DNA of 64,000 bases from Clostridiales bacterium (GTDB lineage Bacteria; Bacillota; Clostridia; Saccharofermentanales; Saccharofermentanaceae). Each line of letters starts with the position of its first letter. The stretch's first letter is position 1. The translations under genes and the position numbers were made by a program. Location of the stretch: positions 1-64,000 of the forward strand of contig JAFWLP010000019.1 in NCBI GenBank assembly GCA_017511005.1, read 5' to 3'. Shown here in pieces: positions 37,282 through 47,450 of this stretch. The notes beneath the pieces were generated by a model, which was not told the DNA's origin, did not search any database, and was given only the letters and a program-made list of their open reading frames with translations.

Positions 37282-38868
37282 ATGGCTATTTGGGACAATC
37301 CTGCAAACAATGCGGGCAGGTTTGGCACATCAAAAATCAAGACATTCTCGGCAGATTCAGTAAAGTGTCCGAACTGTGCTTCGAACCTTGTTTTCGATAT
37401 TACTCACGGAGCAAGCATCTGCAGAAACTGCGGTGGCCTTTTCGATCCGGAGACGCTCGACAAGGTGGGTTCATTCGGACTGGCAAATCCCGAGAAGAAT
37501 TACGACGGAACGATAGAGATCAGCGAAGAGGACGCCACACGTATTGAGATCGTCTGCAATTCATGCGGTGCCGAGATCGTCACCGACAAGAATACATCTT
37601 CAACTTTCTGCGCATTCTGCGGTTCACCTGCCCTGGTAAGCAGAAGGCTTACACGTGAATTCAAGCCGGACTACATAATCCCTTTCAAGTTCGATCGTGA
37701 AAAGGCAATCAGCATTTTTGAAGAGTACTGCGCAGGCGTCGATCATTTACCCAAGGATTTCAAATCCAAGAAGACCCTCTCAAAGATGACGGGCCTCTAT
37801 GTGCCCACCTGGATAATCTCTTCCGAAGTCGAAGTAAATGTCGTCGGAAAAGGCAAAATGGGAAAGATGACCGATACCGCTTATGAAGCCAATCACTCGT
37901 CTAACCACGGCAACTATGCCACGCTCACATACGGCAAGGTCAAGTTCAGACTGAAGGATATTCCCTTCGACGGCGAGATTAAGATCGCAAACCGTCTGAT
38001 GGCAGCCGCCGAGCCTTTCGATTACTCCGAGCTTGTCAGATTCAGACCTGAATTCCTTCAGGGATTCTTCGCCGAGAAATACGACGAAATGCCTCTCGAC
38101 ATGACAGACAGGATATATAAGCGTTTCGACAAATATGCCCTGAAAGTCTGTGATGAAGTCACATTCGGATACGATGACTTCGTACCCGAAGCCGACGCAT
38201 GCGTTGCCAGATACAATAACCAGGAGATCAAGTATGCCCTTCTTCCCTGCTGGTTCTTAAGCCTTGATTACGACGGCAGGAACTATCAGTACATAGTTAA
38301 CGGCCAGACAGGCAAGGTCTCGGGCGAATTCCCTTACGCAAAAGGCTGGGAGACCATCGAGCGCACAGGAAGACGCGCAAGGATGGAAGCCGTCAGCTGG
38401 AACACGAGCATACGCGCGCTTCTTTATTTTGCGCCTGTCGCTGCCTGGGGAATCCTCAGAGTGATTGCAAGCTTCAGCAGATCCTCCTCATTCACGAGGT
38501 TCATCTTCAATCATCCGCTTGATCTGCCGCTCATTCTCCTAACACTTGGAGGAATTACTTATTTATGCGCCGAGATCCTGCCCAAAGTATTGCGCGGCAG
38601 AGAGAAGCACGATCTTGAGATCCTATCCCGTTCAAGCAGTCACGAGCTGGCTCCCGAACAGGGCGTCGAAGCATATTACGATCCCTCATTCCCGATAACG
38701 GCCTATGAGACGACAAAAGACTTTGTCTCTCTCGAATCAGGCTGGAAATACGGCGACAAGGAGAACTTCGACTTTAAGACCGCAATGCCCGAGATCGAAG
38801 ATGAAGGACTCGACGAAAATGCCACCGACTTCGAGAAACAGGGCTTCGACAGAAAGATGCTGCAGTAA
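37282..38868 (+). CDS. TFIIB-type zinc-ribbon membrane protein
   Basis: A 528-residue protein of a family often annotated as 'TFIIB-type zinc ribbon-containing'. Two N-terminal zinc ribbons: CPNCASNL...CRNCGGLF (~34-55) and CNSCGAE...CAFCGSPA (~90-113). They are followed by a large conserved domain (KPDYIIPFKFDREKAISIFEEYC, GLYVPTWIISSEVEVNVVG, YALLPCWFLSLDYDGRNYQYIVNGQTGKVSGEFP), and two membrane helices near 375-392 and 414-430, then an acidic tail. Its role is unknown. Strong promoter and SD; stands alone. Confidence 0.88.
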   Translation: MAIWDNPANNAGRFGTSKIKTFSADSVKCPNCASNLVFDITHGASICRNCGGLFDPETLDKVGSFGLANPEKNYDGTIEISEEDATRIEIVCNSCGAEIVTDKNTSSTFCAFCGSPALVSRRLTREFKPDYIIPFKFDREKAISIFEEYCAGVDHLPKDFKSKKTLSKMTGLYVPTWIISSEVEVNVVGKGKMGKMTDTAYEANHSSNHGNYATLTYGKVKFRLKDIPFDGEIKIANRLMAAAEPFDYSELVRFRPEFLQGFFAEKYDEMPLDMTDRIYKRFDKYALKVCDEVTFGYDDFVPEADACVARYNNQEIKYALLPCWFLSLDYDGRNYQYIVNGQTGKVSGEFPYAKGWETIERTGRRARMEAVSWNTSIRALLYFAPVAAWGILRVIASFSRSSSFTRFIFNHPLDLPLILLTLGGITYLCAEILPKVLRGREKHDLEILSRSSSHELAPEQGVEAYYDPSFPITAYETTKDFVSLESGWKYGDKENFDFKTAMPEIEDEGLDENATDFEKQGFDRKMLQ

Positions 38869-38965
38869 GATCAAAAACGCATTCCCGGCTCAGGTCCTCC
38901 GCGCGGGCATACCCGCTTGTGCGGAAGGGCCGGTGAATACGGTTTAAAAATTTTTGGGTGAAGTA

Positions 38966-40780
38966 TTACTCGTCATCGAGCTTCAGAACACTCATGAAGG
39001 CTTCCTGCGGAACTTCGACAGAACCAACCTGTCTCATACGCTTCTTACCTTCCTTCTGCTTCTCAAGGAGCTTCTTCTTACGCGAGATATCGCCGCCGTA
39101 GCACTTGGAAGTAACGTCTTTGCGGTATGCCTTTATGGTCTCACGGGCAATGATCTTGCCTCCGATGGCTGCCTGAACCGGGACCTCGAACTGCTGCCTC
39201 GGAATGTTCTCCTTGAGCTTCTCGCACATCCTTCTGCCGCGGCCGTATGCCTTGTCCGCATGTACGATAAACGACAGTGCGTCGACAGGATCGCCGTTCA
39301 GCAAAATGTCGAGCTTGACGAGCTTGGAGCGCATATATCCGGCTGGTTCATAATCCAATGATGCATAGCCTCTCGTGCGTGATTTGAGCGCATCGAAAAA
39401 GTCATAGATTATCTCATTCAACGGCATCAGGTAATGAAGCATTACACGCTTCTCGTCAAGATACTTCATGTCGGTATATTCACCGCGGCGTTCCTGACAG
39501 AGTTCCATGATGTTGCCGACATATTCCTTGGGGAGCATTATCGTGGCCTTAACGATCGGCTCTTCCATATAATCGATACTGGCGGGATCAGGCATGTTCG
39601 TCGGATTGGAACAGTCAATGACTGAACCGTCAGTAAGATAGATCTTGTAGATAACGGAAGGCGCGGTACTGATGAGATCGAGATTGAACTCGCGCTCAAG
39701 TCTCTCCTGGATAACCTCGTAGTGAAGGAGTCCGAGGAATCCGCATCTGAAGCCGAATCCGAGAGCGGCCGAAGTCTCCGCTTCGAAGGAAAGCGCGGCA
39801 TCGTTGAGCCTCAGTTTCTCAAGAGCGTCTTTGAGATCGCCGTATCTCGCGCCGTCAACAGGATACATTCCGCAGAATACCATCTGCTGGATACCCTTGT
39901 ATCCGATGAGCGGTTCTGCCGCGGGATCGTCAGCCAGAGTGACGGTGTCACCGGGCGCAGTGTCCCTGACGTTCTTTATGGAGGCGCAGATATAGCCTAC
40001 CTCGCCTGCTTTAAGCGTTTCAGTGGGAACAAGTTCACCGGGATGGAACATTCCGAGTTCGGTTACCGTGAACTCTTTTCCGGAGTGCATCATCTTTATG
40101 CGGTCACCGGTCTTTACCGTGCCATCCTTAACTCTGACGCTTACGATAACGCCTTTGTATGAATCATATTTGGAATCGAAAACAAGTGCCTTCAGAGACG
40201 CGTTCTCGTCGCCTTCAGGAGCGGGCAGATACTGAACGACCTTTTCGAGGACCTCCTCTATATTGATATCGCTCTTTGCTGAAATAAGCGGCGCATATGA
40301 GGCATCGATACCGATGTCATCCTCTATCTCCTGGCGGACCTCCTCAGGTCTTGCTGAAGGAAGATCGATCTTGTTGATTACCGGAAGGACCTCCAGATCG
40401 GCATCCACTGCAAGATAAACATTCGCGAGAGTCTGGGCTTCAACACCCTGGGAACTGTCGACTACAAGGATCGCGCCGTCACATGCGGCAAGCGATCTTG
40501 AGACCTCGTAGTTGAAGTCAACGTGGCCGGGAGTGTCGATCAGGTTGAAGAGATACGTATTCCCGTCTGACGCGGTATAAGGAAGCCTTACAGCCTGCGA
40601 TTTGATGGTTATGCCGCGCTCACGCTCGATATCCATGTTGTCGAGGATCTGGTCGGTCATCTCACGTTTCTCGCGCACGTGGGTATGCTCGATCAGACGG
40701 TCGGCCAGAGTGGATTTTCCGTGATCAATATGCGCGATAATGCAAAAATTCCGGATGTATTTTCTATAGTCGCCGCTCAT
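38966..40780 (-). CDS. lepA: Elongation factor 4 (LepA)
   Basis: Ribosome-bound GTPase that affects back-translocation and 30S assembly. The 604-residue product shows [16 protein letters not shown] (G1), [12 protein letters not shown] (G2), [10 protein letters not shown] (G3) and [10 protein letters not shown] (G4), then EF-G-like domains and the LepA-specific C terminus ([56 protein letters not shown]-type region, ~495-560). Start ATG 40780: AAGGA is nine bases upstream; an ATG nine bases earlier touches the SD. Last gene of hisS-aspS-lepB-lepA. Confidence 0.97.
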   Translation of the reverse strand: MSGDYRKYIRNFCIIAHIDHGKSTLADRLIEHTHVREKREMTDQILDNMDIERERGITIKSQAVRLPYTASDGNTYLFNLIDTPGHVDFNYEVSRSLAACDGAILVVDSSQGVEAQTLANVYLAVDADLEVLPVINKIDLPSARPEEVRQEIEDDIGIDASYAPLISAKSDINIEEVLEKVVQYLPAPEGDENASLKALVFDSKYDSYKGVIVSVRVKDGTVKTGDRIKMMHSGKEFTVTELGMFHPGELVPTETLKAGEVGYICASIKNVRDTAPGDTVTLADDPAAEPLIGYKGIQQMVFCGMYPVDGARYGDLKDALEKLRLNDAALSFEAETSAALGFGFRCGFLGLLHYEVIQERLEREFNLDLISTAPSVIYKIYLTDGSVIDCSNPTNMPDPASIDYMEEPIVKATIMLPKEYVGNIMELCQERRGEYTDMKYLDEKRVMLHYLMPLNEIIYDFFDALKSRTRGYASLDYEPAGYMRSKLVKLDILLNGDPVDALSFIVHADKAYGRGRRMCEKLKENIPRQQFEVPVQAAIGGKIIARETIKAYRKDVTSKCYGGDISRKKKLLEKQKEGKKRMRQVGSVEVPQEAFMSVLKLDDE

Positions 40781-40797
40781 TAAGTCCATTCCTTTGT

Positions 40798-41610
40798 TCA
40801 GAGCACCTTCATCTCGTTAAAAGGGTAGACTCTGACTATGGCAACTCCCTTGATCCGGTCACTGGTAAAAGGTCCGAGGTAACGTGAATCGTTACTTACC
40901 GGTCTGTTGTCACCAAGAACATAATATTCGTCTTCGCCGAGAGTTACCTCGTCGTAACCCTTGTCAAGACCTGCGAGCATCATGATCGTTTTCGTTCCGG
41001 AAGGAAGATAATTCTCCTGGAGGAGATAGTACTCGTCGGCGTCTGCAGGCTTGATGTAGACATTGCCGTCAGCGATCCTGACTGACTCTCCCGGAAGTCC
41101 GATGACTCTCTTGATAAGGTATTCCTTCTTCGTATAACCTTCCATGTCATGGCCGTCAAGAACGACGATGTCGCCTCTCTTGTATGACTTGAAATAATTG
41201 GATATCTTCTGCGCGAAAACTGCATCACCGGAACTCAGCGTAGGCGACATGGAATCGCCGTAAACGTTGTCTTTCTGAACCAGGAAGACAACTATGAAGA
41301 TACCGGCAAGAACACCTATGCAGATCGTACGGACCCAGTCAAAGATCTCATATGCGGTAGTGCCCTTCTCGAGTTTAAAGCCTTTTGATGCCTTCTTACC
41401 TGAAGTCTCCGTCTCAGCTGCGGGAGTACTCTCAGCAGGTTTCTCCTCAGCAAAGCTCTCCGCTGCCGTATTCACCTCTGCCGTAATGCCTGCAACGTTC
41501 TTCTCCTCAGCCATGATATTGCCGAGTGTCTGAACCTCTGCTTCTTCTGCCTTGTCAGCCTCTTCCGAAGCTCCGTTTATCCCTAACTGCTTATTCTCGT
41601 CTTCCAACAT
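40798..41610 (-). CDS. lepB: Signal peptidase I with long acidic N-terminal extension
   Basis: Cleaves signal peptides outside the membrane. The catalytic part is complete: one membrane helix (~90-110, [19 protein letters not shown]), Ser in YGDSMSPTL, Lys in [15 protein letters not shown], and [18 protein letters not shown]. Unusual is the ~80-residue cytoplasmic N-terminal extension, rich in Glu, Ala and Thr ([30 protein letters not shown]). The start overlaps the aspS stop by one base. The lepB-lepA pairing is classic, and here aspS and hisS precede it. Confidence 0.95.
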   Translation of the reverse strand: MLEDENKQLGINGASEEADKAEEAEVQTLGNIMAEEKNVAGITAEVNTAAESFAEEKPAESTPAAETETSGKKASKGFKLEKGTTAYEIFDWVRTICIGVLAGIFIVVFLVQKDNVYGDSMSPTLSSGDAVFAQKISNYFKSYKRGDIVVLDGHDMEGYTKKEYLIKRVIGLPGESVRIADGNVYIKPADADEYYLLQENYLPSGTKTIMMLAGLDKGYDEVTLGEDEYYVLGDNRPVSNDSRYLGPFTSDRIKGVAIVRVYPFNEMKVL

Positions 41611-43403
41611 TATTCTTCTCCACTATTATCCACGATTTCCCTGATTGATATTGCAAGCTCGTCGAGCTGCTTGTCCGCTACAGGTGCGGGCGCTTCCGTC
41701 ATGAGATCGGAAGAATTCTGAACCTTCGGGAATGCGATGCAGTCCCTGATGGAATTCATCTCTCCAAGGAGCATTACCATACGGTCGAGTCCGATAGCGA
41801 GTCCGCCGTGCGGAGGGACGCCGTAACGGAATGCATCCAAAAGGAATCCGAACTGTTCCTGGGCTGATTCTTCGGTAAATCCCAAAAGCTTGAAGATACG
41901 CATCTGAAGCTCCCTGTCGTGGATCCTTATGGAACCGCCGCCCAGTTCGCAGCCGTTCAATACGATGTCGTAAGCCCTTGATCTTACCGAGCCCTGATCT
42001 GATTCGAGCCTGTCGATATCCTCATACATGGGGCATGTGAAAGGATGGTGCATGGCCATGAACCTTCCCTCTTCGTCCGACCATTCGAACATCGGGAACT
42101 CCGTAACCCAGCAGAGCTTGAAATCGCCCTTCTTGATAAGGCCGAGCTTCTCTGCGGCAGCGATTCTTACCTGACCCAAGCTTCCAGATACTGTCTTGAA
42201 GTTATCAGCAACAATGCAGATAAGATCATCTGCCGAAGCACCGACCTTTGCTGCAAGAGCAGATATATCGTCAGGCTGCAGGAACTTGAGGAAAGATCCC
42301 CTGGGCTCCGCGGAAGGAACTACCCATGCCATTCCCTTTGCCTTGTAAAGCTTTGCGACTTCGCCCAGCGCATCGATCTCCTTGCGTGAGAAGGAAGCTC
42401 CGCCGGGAACTACTACTGCCTTAACGAATCCGCCTGCTTCAAGCGCACCCTTGAAAACGACGAAATCTATTGTCTTTGCCCAGTCAGAGATATCCTGGAG
42501 CTCCAGGCCGAATCTAAGGTCAGGCTTGTCGGAACCGTAACGCTCCTGTGCTTCCTGCCATGTTATGCGTCTGATCGGAGTGGGAATGTCTATTCCCAAT
42601 GTATCCTTGAACACCTTAACGATGAAGCCCTCGGTTACATCCATAACGTCATCGCAGTCAACGAAGCTCATCTCGAGGTCGATCTGCGTGAACTCGGGCT
42701 GTCTGTCAGCTCTCAGGTCCTCGTCTCTGAAGCACTTTGCGATCTGCATGTATCTGTCGTAGCCTGCGAGCATGAGGAGCTGCTTGTAGAGCTGGGGGCT
42801 CTGAGGCAATGCAAAGAATGAACCCTGCTTGACTCTCGAAGGAACGAGATAGTCTCTTGCGCCCTCAGGCGTGCTCTTGCCAAGCATCGGGGTCTCGATC
42901 TCAAGGAACCCCTTCTCATCGAAATAATCTCTTGCGCTCTTTGCGATCCTGTGACGGAGGATCATATTGCGCTGCATGTCAGGACGTCTTAAGTCAAGAT
43001 ATCTGTACTTGAGCCTTAACTGCTCGTTGGCCTCGCAGTCCTCATCGATATAGAACGGCGGAGTCTGGGACTCTGAAACTATGCGCAGTTCCGTGAGATT
43101 GACTTCGATCGTTCCGGTCTTCATTTTCGGATTCGGTGCCGATCTGAGGGCAACCTCGCCCTGAACGGCAAGAACAAACTCGGATCTTACCTTAACTGCC
43201 GCTTCTCTAACTGCTTCGGCACTGTCAGGGCCTGCAACGAGTTGGATCTCTCCTGTCCTGTCTCTCAATGTGATGAACGTGAGACCGCCCAGGTCCCTGT
43301 TCTTGTGGCACCAGCCCATAAGGGTAACGCTCTTGCCGATATCAGCCTCGGTAAGCTCGCCGCACATGTTGGTTCTCTTAAGTCCGTTGATCGTATCTGC
43401 CAT
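41610..43403 (-). CDS. aspS: Aspartyl-tRNA synthetase
   Basis: Class II synthetase charging tRNA-Asp; 597 residues, the bacterial length with the inserted GAD domain (~290-410). Visible: N-terminal OB anticodon domain (VTLMGWCHKNRDLGGLTFITLRDRTG), motif 2 (KCFRDEDLRADRQPEFTQIDLEMSF) and motif 3 (GGLAIGLDRMVMLL). Whether it also charges tRNA-Asn cannot be decided here. ATG 43403, 12 bases after the hisS stop; operon hisS-aspS-lepB-lepA. Confidence 0.97.
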   Translation of the reverse strand: MADTINGLKRTNMCGELTEADIGKSVTLMGWCHKNRDLGGLTFITLRDRTGEIQLVAGPDSAEAVREAAVKVRSEFVLAVQGEVALRSAPNPKMKTGTIEVNLTELRIVSESQTPPFYIDEDCEANEQLRLKYRYLDLRRPDMQRNMILRHRIAKSARDYFDEKGFLEIETPMLGKSTPEGARDYLVPSRVKQGSFFALPQSPQLYKQLLMLAGYDRYMQIAKCFRDEDLRADRQPEFTQIDLEMSFVDCDDVMDVTEGFIVKVFKDTLGIDIPTPIRRITWQEAQERYGSDKPDLRFGLELQDISDWAKTIDFVVFKGALEAGGFVKAVVVPGGASFSRKEIDALGEVAKLYKAKGMAWVVPSAEPRGSFLKFLQPDDISALAAKVGASADDLICIVADNFKTVSGSLGQVRIAAAEKLGLIKKGDFKLCWVTEFPMFEWSDEEGRFMAMHHPFTCPMYEDIDRLESDQGSVRSRAYDIVLNGCELGGGSIRIHDRELQMRIFKLLGFTEESAQEQFGFLLDAFRYGVPPHGGLAIGLDRMVMLLGEMNSIRDCIAFPKVQNSSDLMTEAPAPVADKQLDELAISIREIVDNSGEE

Positions 43404-43415
43404 TTCTATCTCCTT

Positions 43416-44678
43416 TTAGCGGATGTTTTCCGCACAATATTTAACTAATTCATCAAGCTTTACAGGGGTCTCGGACCCGTCGCCCATGTTCTTGACCTTT
43501 ACTTCGCCGTTAGTGAGCTCATCGTCGCCGATGACGGCAAGGAAAGGTATTCCCTGCTTGCCCGCATACTTCATCTGGGCCTTGAAGGATCTGCCGGCCA
43601 TGTCGGTCTCGCATCCGATGCCCTCATTCCTTAACGCGTAGCAGAGCTTGAGTGCCTCTATCTTCGCGTTCTCCGACATCGAAGCGATGTAGATCCTGAC
43701 ATAGGAAGGCTTCTCTTTGAGCACGCCCTGAGCCTCGGCTTCCAGCAGGAGTCTCTCGACGCCCATTGCAAATCCGATGCCGGGAGTCTCGGGGCCTTCC
43801 ATGAGTCCGACGAGTCCGTCGTATCTTCCGCCGCCGCAGATCGTGCCCTGCGTTCCGACATTCTCCGAAACGAACTCGAAAACGGTTCTCGTATAATAAT
43901 CCAAACCTCTGACGATATTCGGGTCGATTGTGTAAGAAATGCCAATGCCGTCAAGTCTCGCCTTAAGGCCCTCGAAATGCTCCCTGCACTCGTCGCAGAG
44001 GTGATCGATGAGCCTCGGCGCATTCTTAACGATATCCTTGCCGCCGTCGACCTTGCAGTCGATCATGCGCAAAGGATTCTTCTCGAATCTTGCCTGACAG
44101 TCCTCACACATTGTGCTCACGTGAGGTCTGAAGTAATCCTTGAGCAGTGTGTTATACGCATTGCGGCATACGGGGCATCCGATCGAATTGATGTGCAGTC
44201 CGATGTTCTTAAGACCCATCTTCCTGAAGAAGACATCAACAACGGAGATGATCTCAGCATCGATATCCGGTCCCTTTGCGCCGAAAGCCTCAAGTCCGAA
44301 CTGGTGGAACTCGCGGTATCTGCCCTTCTGCATCTTCTCATAACGGAAAGCCGTGATGTTGTAGAACATCCTTACCGGAAGAGGCAGACTCGTCATTCCG
44401 TTCTCGATATAGCTCCTGACGACACCTGCCGTGCCCTCAGGTCTTAAAGTGATGCTCCTTCCACCCTTGTCCTCAAAGGTGTACATCTCTTTGGTTACAA
44501 CGTCAGTGGTATCTCCCACACCTCTTGCGAACAGGTCCGTCTGCTCAAAAGTCGGGATCCTTATCTCCTCATAGCCGAAGGAATGGCAAACATCAGAGAA
44601 AGTCTTCTCCGCAAACTGCCAATTATGTATCTCTGAAGGAAGTATGTCCTTCGTACCCTTCTGTGCCGCGTATCTCAT
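43416..44678 (-). CDS. hisS: Histidyl-tRNA synthetase
   Basis: Class II synthetase, 420 residues. N-terminal GTKDILPSEIHNW, motif 1/2 region (RPEGTAGVVRSYIENG, FRYEKMQKGRYREFHQFGLEAFG), the histidine motif VRGLDYYTRTVFEF and GGGRYDGLVGLMEG, then the anticodon domain at the C terminus. ATG with GGGAG seven bases upstream. It starts the operon, and a promoter is recognisable at 44712-44740. A T-box leader was looked for in the 382-base gap and not found. Confidence 0.97.
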   Translation of the reverse strand: MRYAAQKGTKDILPSEIHNWQFAEKTFSDVCHSFGYEEIRIPTFEQTDLFARGVGDTTDVVTKEMYTFEDKGGRSITLRPEGTAGVVRSYIENGMTSLPLPVRMFYNITAFRYEKMQKGRYREFHQFGLEAFGAKGPDIDAEIISVVDVFFRKMGLKNIGLHINSIGCPVCRNAYNTLLKDYFRPHVSTMCEDCQARFEKNPLRMIDCKVDGGKDIVKNAPRLIDHLCDECREHFEGLKARLDGIGISYTIDPNIVRGLDYYTRTVFEFVSENVGTQGTICGGGRYDGLVGLMEGPETPGIGFAMGVERLLLEAEAQGVLKEKPSYVRIYIASMSENAKIEALKLCYALRNEGIGCETDMAGRSFKAQMKYAGKQGIPFLAVIGDDELTNGEVKVKNMGDGSETPVKLDELVKYCAENIR

Positions 44679-44711
44679 CGCAATTCTCCCACTCTAAAAA
44701 TAAACACGCGT

Positions 44712-44740
44712 ATTTTAATATTAAAGGGTGCAAAAAACAA
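44712..44740 (-). promoter_or_regulatory. Promoter of the hisS-aspS-lepB-lepA operon
   Basis: Minus-strand TTGTTT (44735-44740), 17-base spacer, TAAAAT (44712-44717), about 35 nt upstream of the ATG. Confidence 0.55.
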
Positions 44741-44861
44741 CCTTGGCTGTGCGGAAGAAATCAGGTATTTATGCTAAACCTCTTTTCCGGCTGCTCAGAC
44801 CAGCCCTGTTTTTTCGATTTTTCAGCAGGATATCTATTACAAAGCGCACTGATCACACATT

Positions 44862-44970
44862 TCCACAATTTTTTTTGAATGGCCGGATCCTGGAAATGAT
44901 TTTGGTAAAAACACGGAAAATCACCAAAATCTTTCCAAAAACAAGCAATTCAGGTAATTTTCAGGAAATG
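44862..44970 (+). repeat. Dispersed intergenic inverted-repeat element, copy B
   Basis: Best hairpin of the three copies: GGAAA-T-GATTTTGGT (44892-44906) pairs with ACCAAAATC-TTTCC (44923-44936) with one bulged T. Flanking blocks GAATGGCCGGAT and CAGGTAATTTTCAGGAAATGA match copies A and C. It occupies the 382-base gap between hisS and prmA; no gene seen there. Confidence 0.7.
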
Positions 44971-45002
44971 AGATTGCAAACCGGAAACGCACATAATAAT
45001 GA

Positions 45003-45054
45003 GCTTGCATTTCTGCACAAGCGAACGAAGTGAACGCGGATGCCCTATGCAAGC
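45003..45054 (-). terminator. Large hairpin after prmA, possible terminator
   Basis: GCTTGCAT and ATGCAAGC form a perfect 8-bp outer stem (45003-45010 / 45047-45054) around a GC-rich interior; on the minus strand it is followed by TCATTATTAT. It begins seven bases after the prmA stop. Confidence 0.5.
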
Positions 45055-45060
45055 GAATTG

Positions 45061-46092
45061 TTATGCGCGTTTAGCTATATACGCCATCCAGTCATTTTTG
45101 GACTGTTCGGCAATGATTTCCATCCCTGCGGCCTTCAGAGCCTCAATGACATGTTCCTTCTTGTTGCTGATGATGCCGGAGCACACGAAAATGCCGTCAT
45201 CGGCGAGGTCTGCGGGAATGTCGCATGCTATCTCCGCGATAACGTCAGCAATGATGTTGGCGACTATAAGATCATAAGGCGCATTCTCTACGCTCTTGAG
45301 CTCGCCCGTGTAGCATTCGACATTGGTGCAGCCGTTGATCGCACAGTTCTCTTCTGCAACCTTGACGGCCATGGAATCGATATCGACGGCATCAACGCTC
45401 TTTGCGCCCAGTTTGCTCGCGATGATAGCGAGGATACCTGAACCCGTACCAAGATCCAAAACGGACGTATCGGGTTTTATTACGCGGTCAAGGATCTCCG
45501 CGCACATGGCGGTCGTCTCATGAGTCCCCGTACCGAACGCGGAACCCGGGTCAAGAATGATCTTAACCGCATCCTTCTCGAGCTCTGCGTCACCTTCCTC
45601 TATCCACGAGGGACAGATGACTATCCTGTCGGAGAGCTTGAACTCCTCATAGTATTTCTTCCAGTTGTTCGCCCAGTCCTCATCGTCAACGTAACGGAAC
45701 CCTTCAAAACCGGTGCCCACATCAAGGAATTCCCCTATCTCGGCAAGCCTATCCTTGATAAAGTCCATCGCCTCTGCAGTGGGAAGCTCCTTGTCGGTGA
45801 TCGAACCGTATATCATGCCCACGCCGTCGGGATTTGCAAACTCCTCGCTCTTGGCACCCATGCGGATCACGCCGTCATCGGTCTCTGCGAAATATGCCTT
45901 GATAACGACATCCTGCCCGTAACTCTCGATCGTGCCGTCATCGCAGTAGCTCAGAGGGTCATTGTCAATGGTGTTCCTGAATTCCTGAGGATCCTGTGAT
46001 GCTATTCCGTCAGCACCCACCTGTGCGAGCATCTCGCAGATCGCTTCGGAAGCTTCTTCTGTGGTCTTGATCGTTATCTCTGCCCATCTCAT
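45061..46092 (-). CDS. prmA: Ribosomal protein L11 methyltransferase
   Basis: Methylates L11 on the large subunit using SAM. The 343-residue product has the N-terminal L11-recognition domain (MRWAEITIKTTEEASEAICEMLAQVGADGI), the linker WANNWKKYYEEFKL, the catalytic GSAFGTGTHETTAMC, SAM loop VLDLGTGSGILAIIASKLGA and DLIVANIIADVI (NxxA). Slightly longer than average through a ~35-residue insert (YCDDGTIESYGQDVVIKAYFAE...). Usual neighbour of dnaJ in Bacillota. ATG 46092 with GAGG eight bases upstream; a terminator separates it from dnaJ. Confidence 0.96.
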   Translation of the reverse strand: MRWAEITIKTTEEASEAICEMLAQVGADGIASQDPQEFRNTIDNDPLSYCDDGTIESYGQDVVIKAYFAETDDGVIRMGAKSEEFANPDGVGMIYGSITDKELPTAEAMDFIKDRLAEIGEFLDVGTGFEGFRYVDDEDWANNWKKYYEEFKLSDRIVICPSWIEEGDAELEKDAVKIILDPGSAFGTGTHETTAMCAEILDRVIKPDTSVLDLGTGSGILAIIASKLGAKSVDAVDIDSMAVKVAEENCAINGCTNVECYTGELKSVENAPYDLIVANIIADVIAEIACDIPADLADDGIFVCSGIISNKKEHVIEALKAAGMEIIAEQSKNDWMAYIAKRA

Positions 46093-46155
46093 AGTCTTGT
46101 CCTCTCTTTGCTGCCCGGCCCCGCAGGAAATACCGCATTTAACGGCCGTAGGAAT

Positions 46156-46189
46156 AAAAACGCGGGAACTCAGATACAGAATTCCCGCG
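46156..46189 (-). terminator. Terminator after dnaJ
   Basis: Minus strand: CGCGGGAA / TTCCCGCG perfect 8-bp stem, followed by TTTTTATT. Ends the heat-shock operon; read-through into prmA remains possible. Confidence 0.9.
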
Positions 46190-46207
46190 CAGGTTCATTG
46201 TCTTGTA

Positions 46208-47341
46208 TTACTTGAAAAGATTCTTTATCTTCTGAATAAACTGGCTTCTCTTCGCATAGTTGCGGTCTGTGAGCGTGTCATTGAACTGCTTGATCAGCTG
46301 TTTCTGCTCGCGTGAAAGTCCGGTCGGGACTTCGAGAACGAACTTAACGACATGGTCACCCTTCATCTTCGGGTTGTTCTTGTTCGGAATGCCCACGCTT
46401 CTCAATGTGATCGTGTCACCCGGCTGGGTACCTTCCTTAAGAGTGTACTTCTCCTTGCCGTAAATGGTCGGGACCTCGATCTCGCCGCCCAGAGCTGCCT
46501 GGGCAAACGTTATGGGCACACTGCAGGATGTATTGATCCCGTTGCGCTCGAAAACATCGTGCTTCTTCACCTTGAATTCGATATAGAGATCACCGTAGGG
46601 ACCGCCGTTAGTGCCGGGCTCGCCCTCGCCTCTTACAGGGAGCATGTCGCCCGTGTCAACACCGGCGGGAATTACTACCGACAGGTTCTTGATGGTCTTG
46701 AGTCTTCCTCTGCCCTTGCACTGCGTGCAGGGAGTCTTTATCACCGTTCCCCTGCCGTTACATGTGGGACAGGATTTGGTTACCATCGTCATGCCGAAAA
46801 GTGTCTGTGTCTGCTGCTGGACTCTTCCGGCACCGCGGCACGTAGGACACGTCTCCGGCGTCGTTCCCGGCTGTGCGCCCGAACCGTTACAGGACTTGCA
46901 GATATCCTCCTTGGTTATCTGGAAAGACTTGTTGCATCCGAAGGCTGCCTCCATGAACTCAAGAGCCATGTGATACTTAAGGTCAGCGCCTTTCTGGGGG
47001 CCTGTACGTCTTCTGGAGCTTCCTCCGAAGCCGCCGCCGAAGAATGAGCTGAAGATATCGCCGAAGTCGACATAATCACTGCTGTAGGCTCCGCCGCCAC
47101 CGCCGCCGAATCCGTTCGGATCAACGCCCGCATGACCGAATCTGTCGTATTTAGCTTTCTTATCAGGGTCAGACAGGATCGAATATGCTTCGTTGACTTC
47201 CTTGAACTTAGCCTCAGCCTCCTTATCGCCCGGATGAAGGTCCGGATGATATTTCTTGGCCTGCTGTCTGAAAGCCTTCTTTATCTCATCATCGGAAGCA
47301 CCTTTGGTGACTCCCAAAACCTCATAATAATCTCTTGCCAA
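46208..47341 (-). CDS. dnaJ: Chaperone DnaJ
   Basis: Hsp40 co-chaperone that delivers clients to DnaK. The 377-residue product has the J domain with YHPDLHPGD (HPD), a Gly-rich linker ([19 protein letters not shown]), four CxxCxGxG zinc repeats ([32 protein letters not shown], ~148-220) and the two client-binding beta domains. The start is a TTG at 47341 with GGAGGGG seven bases upstream. A hairpin without T-run lies between dnaK and dnaJ and may lower expression of dnaJ. Confidence 0.97.
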   Translation of the reverse strand: MARDYYEVLGVTKGASDDEIKKAFRQQAKKYHPDLHPGDKEAEAKFKEVNEAYSILSDPDKKAKYDRFGHAGVDPNGFGGGGGGAYSSDYVDFGDIFSSFFGGGFGGSSRRRTGPQKGADLKYHMALEFMEAAFGCNKSFQITKEDICKSCNGSGAQPGTTPETCPTCRGAGRVQQQTQTLFGMTMVTKSCPTCNGRGTVIKTPCTQCKGRGRLKTIKNLSVVIPAGVDTGDMLPVRGEGEPGTNGGPYGDLYIEFKVKKHDVFERNGINTSCSVPITFAQAALGGEIEVPTIYGKEKYTLKEGTQPGDTITLRSVGIPNKNNPKMKGDHVVKFVLEVPTGLSREQKQLIKQFNDTLTDRNYAKRSQFIQKIKNLFK

Positions 47342-47398
47342 AGAGGAACCCCTCCGATCTTATTTTCGCGCTCCGCAAAGAAGCCTTACATACATTCA

Positions 47399-47426
47399 TC
47401 CGGCACATCAGATCAGACGTGCCGGA
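47399..47426 (-). other. dnaK-dnaJ intercistronic hairpin
   Basis: TCCGGCAC / GTGCCGGA perfect 8-bp stem with a 12-base loop, no T-run behind it. Could protect the 3' end of a processed dnaK message or attenuate transcription. Confidence 0.6.
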
Positions 47427-47450
47427 CTATTGTATCAGATATTTTTTGAA

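Noticed and set aside
38880-38960. Terminator after the 37282 gene
   Set aside because: CGGG-CATA-CCCG hairpin is not followed by Ts, and the AT-rich run lies too far away.
44679-45060. Possible T-box riboswitch before hisS
   Set aside because: No T-box core (AGGGTGGNACCGCG-like) on the minus strand; the gap is explained by the dispersed repeat and a short-leader promoter.
47399-47426. Terminator between dnaK and dnaJ
   Set aside because: Good stem but no T-run; reported as a hairpin only.
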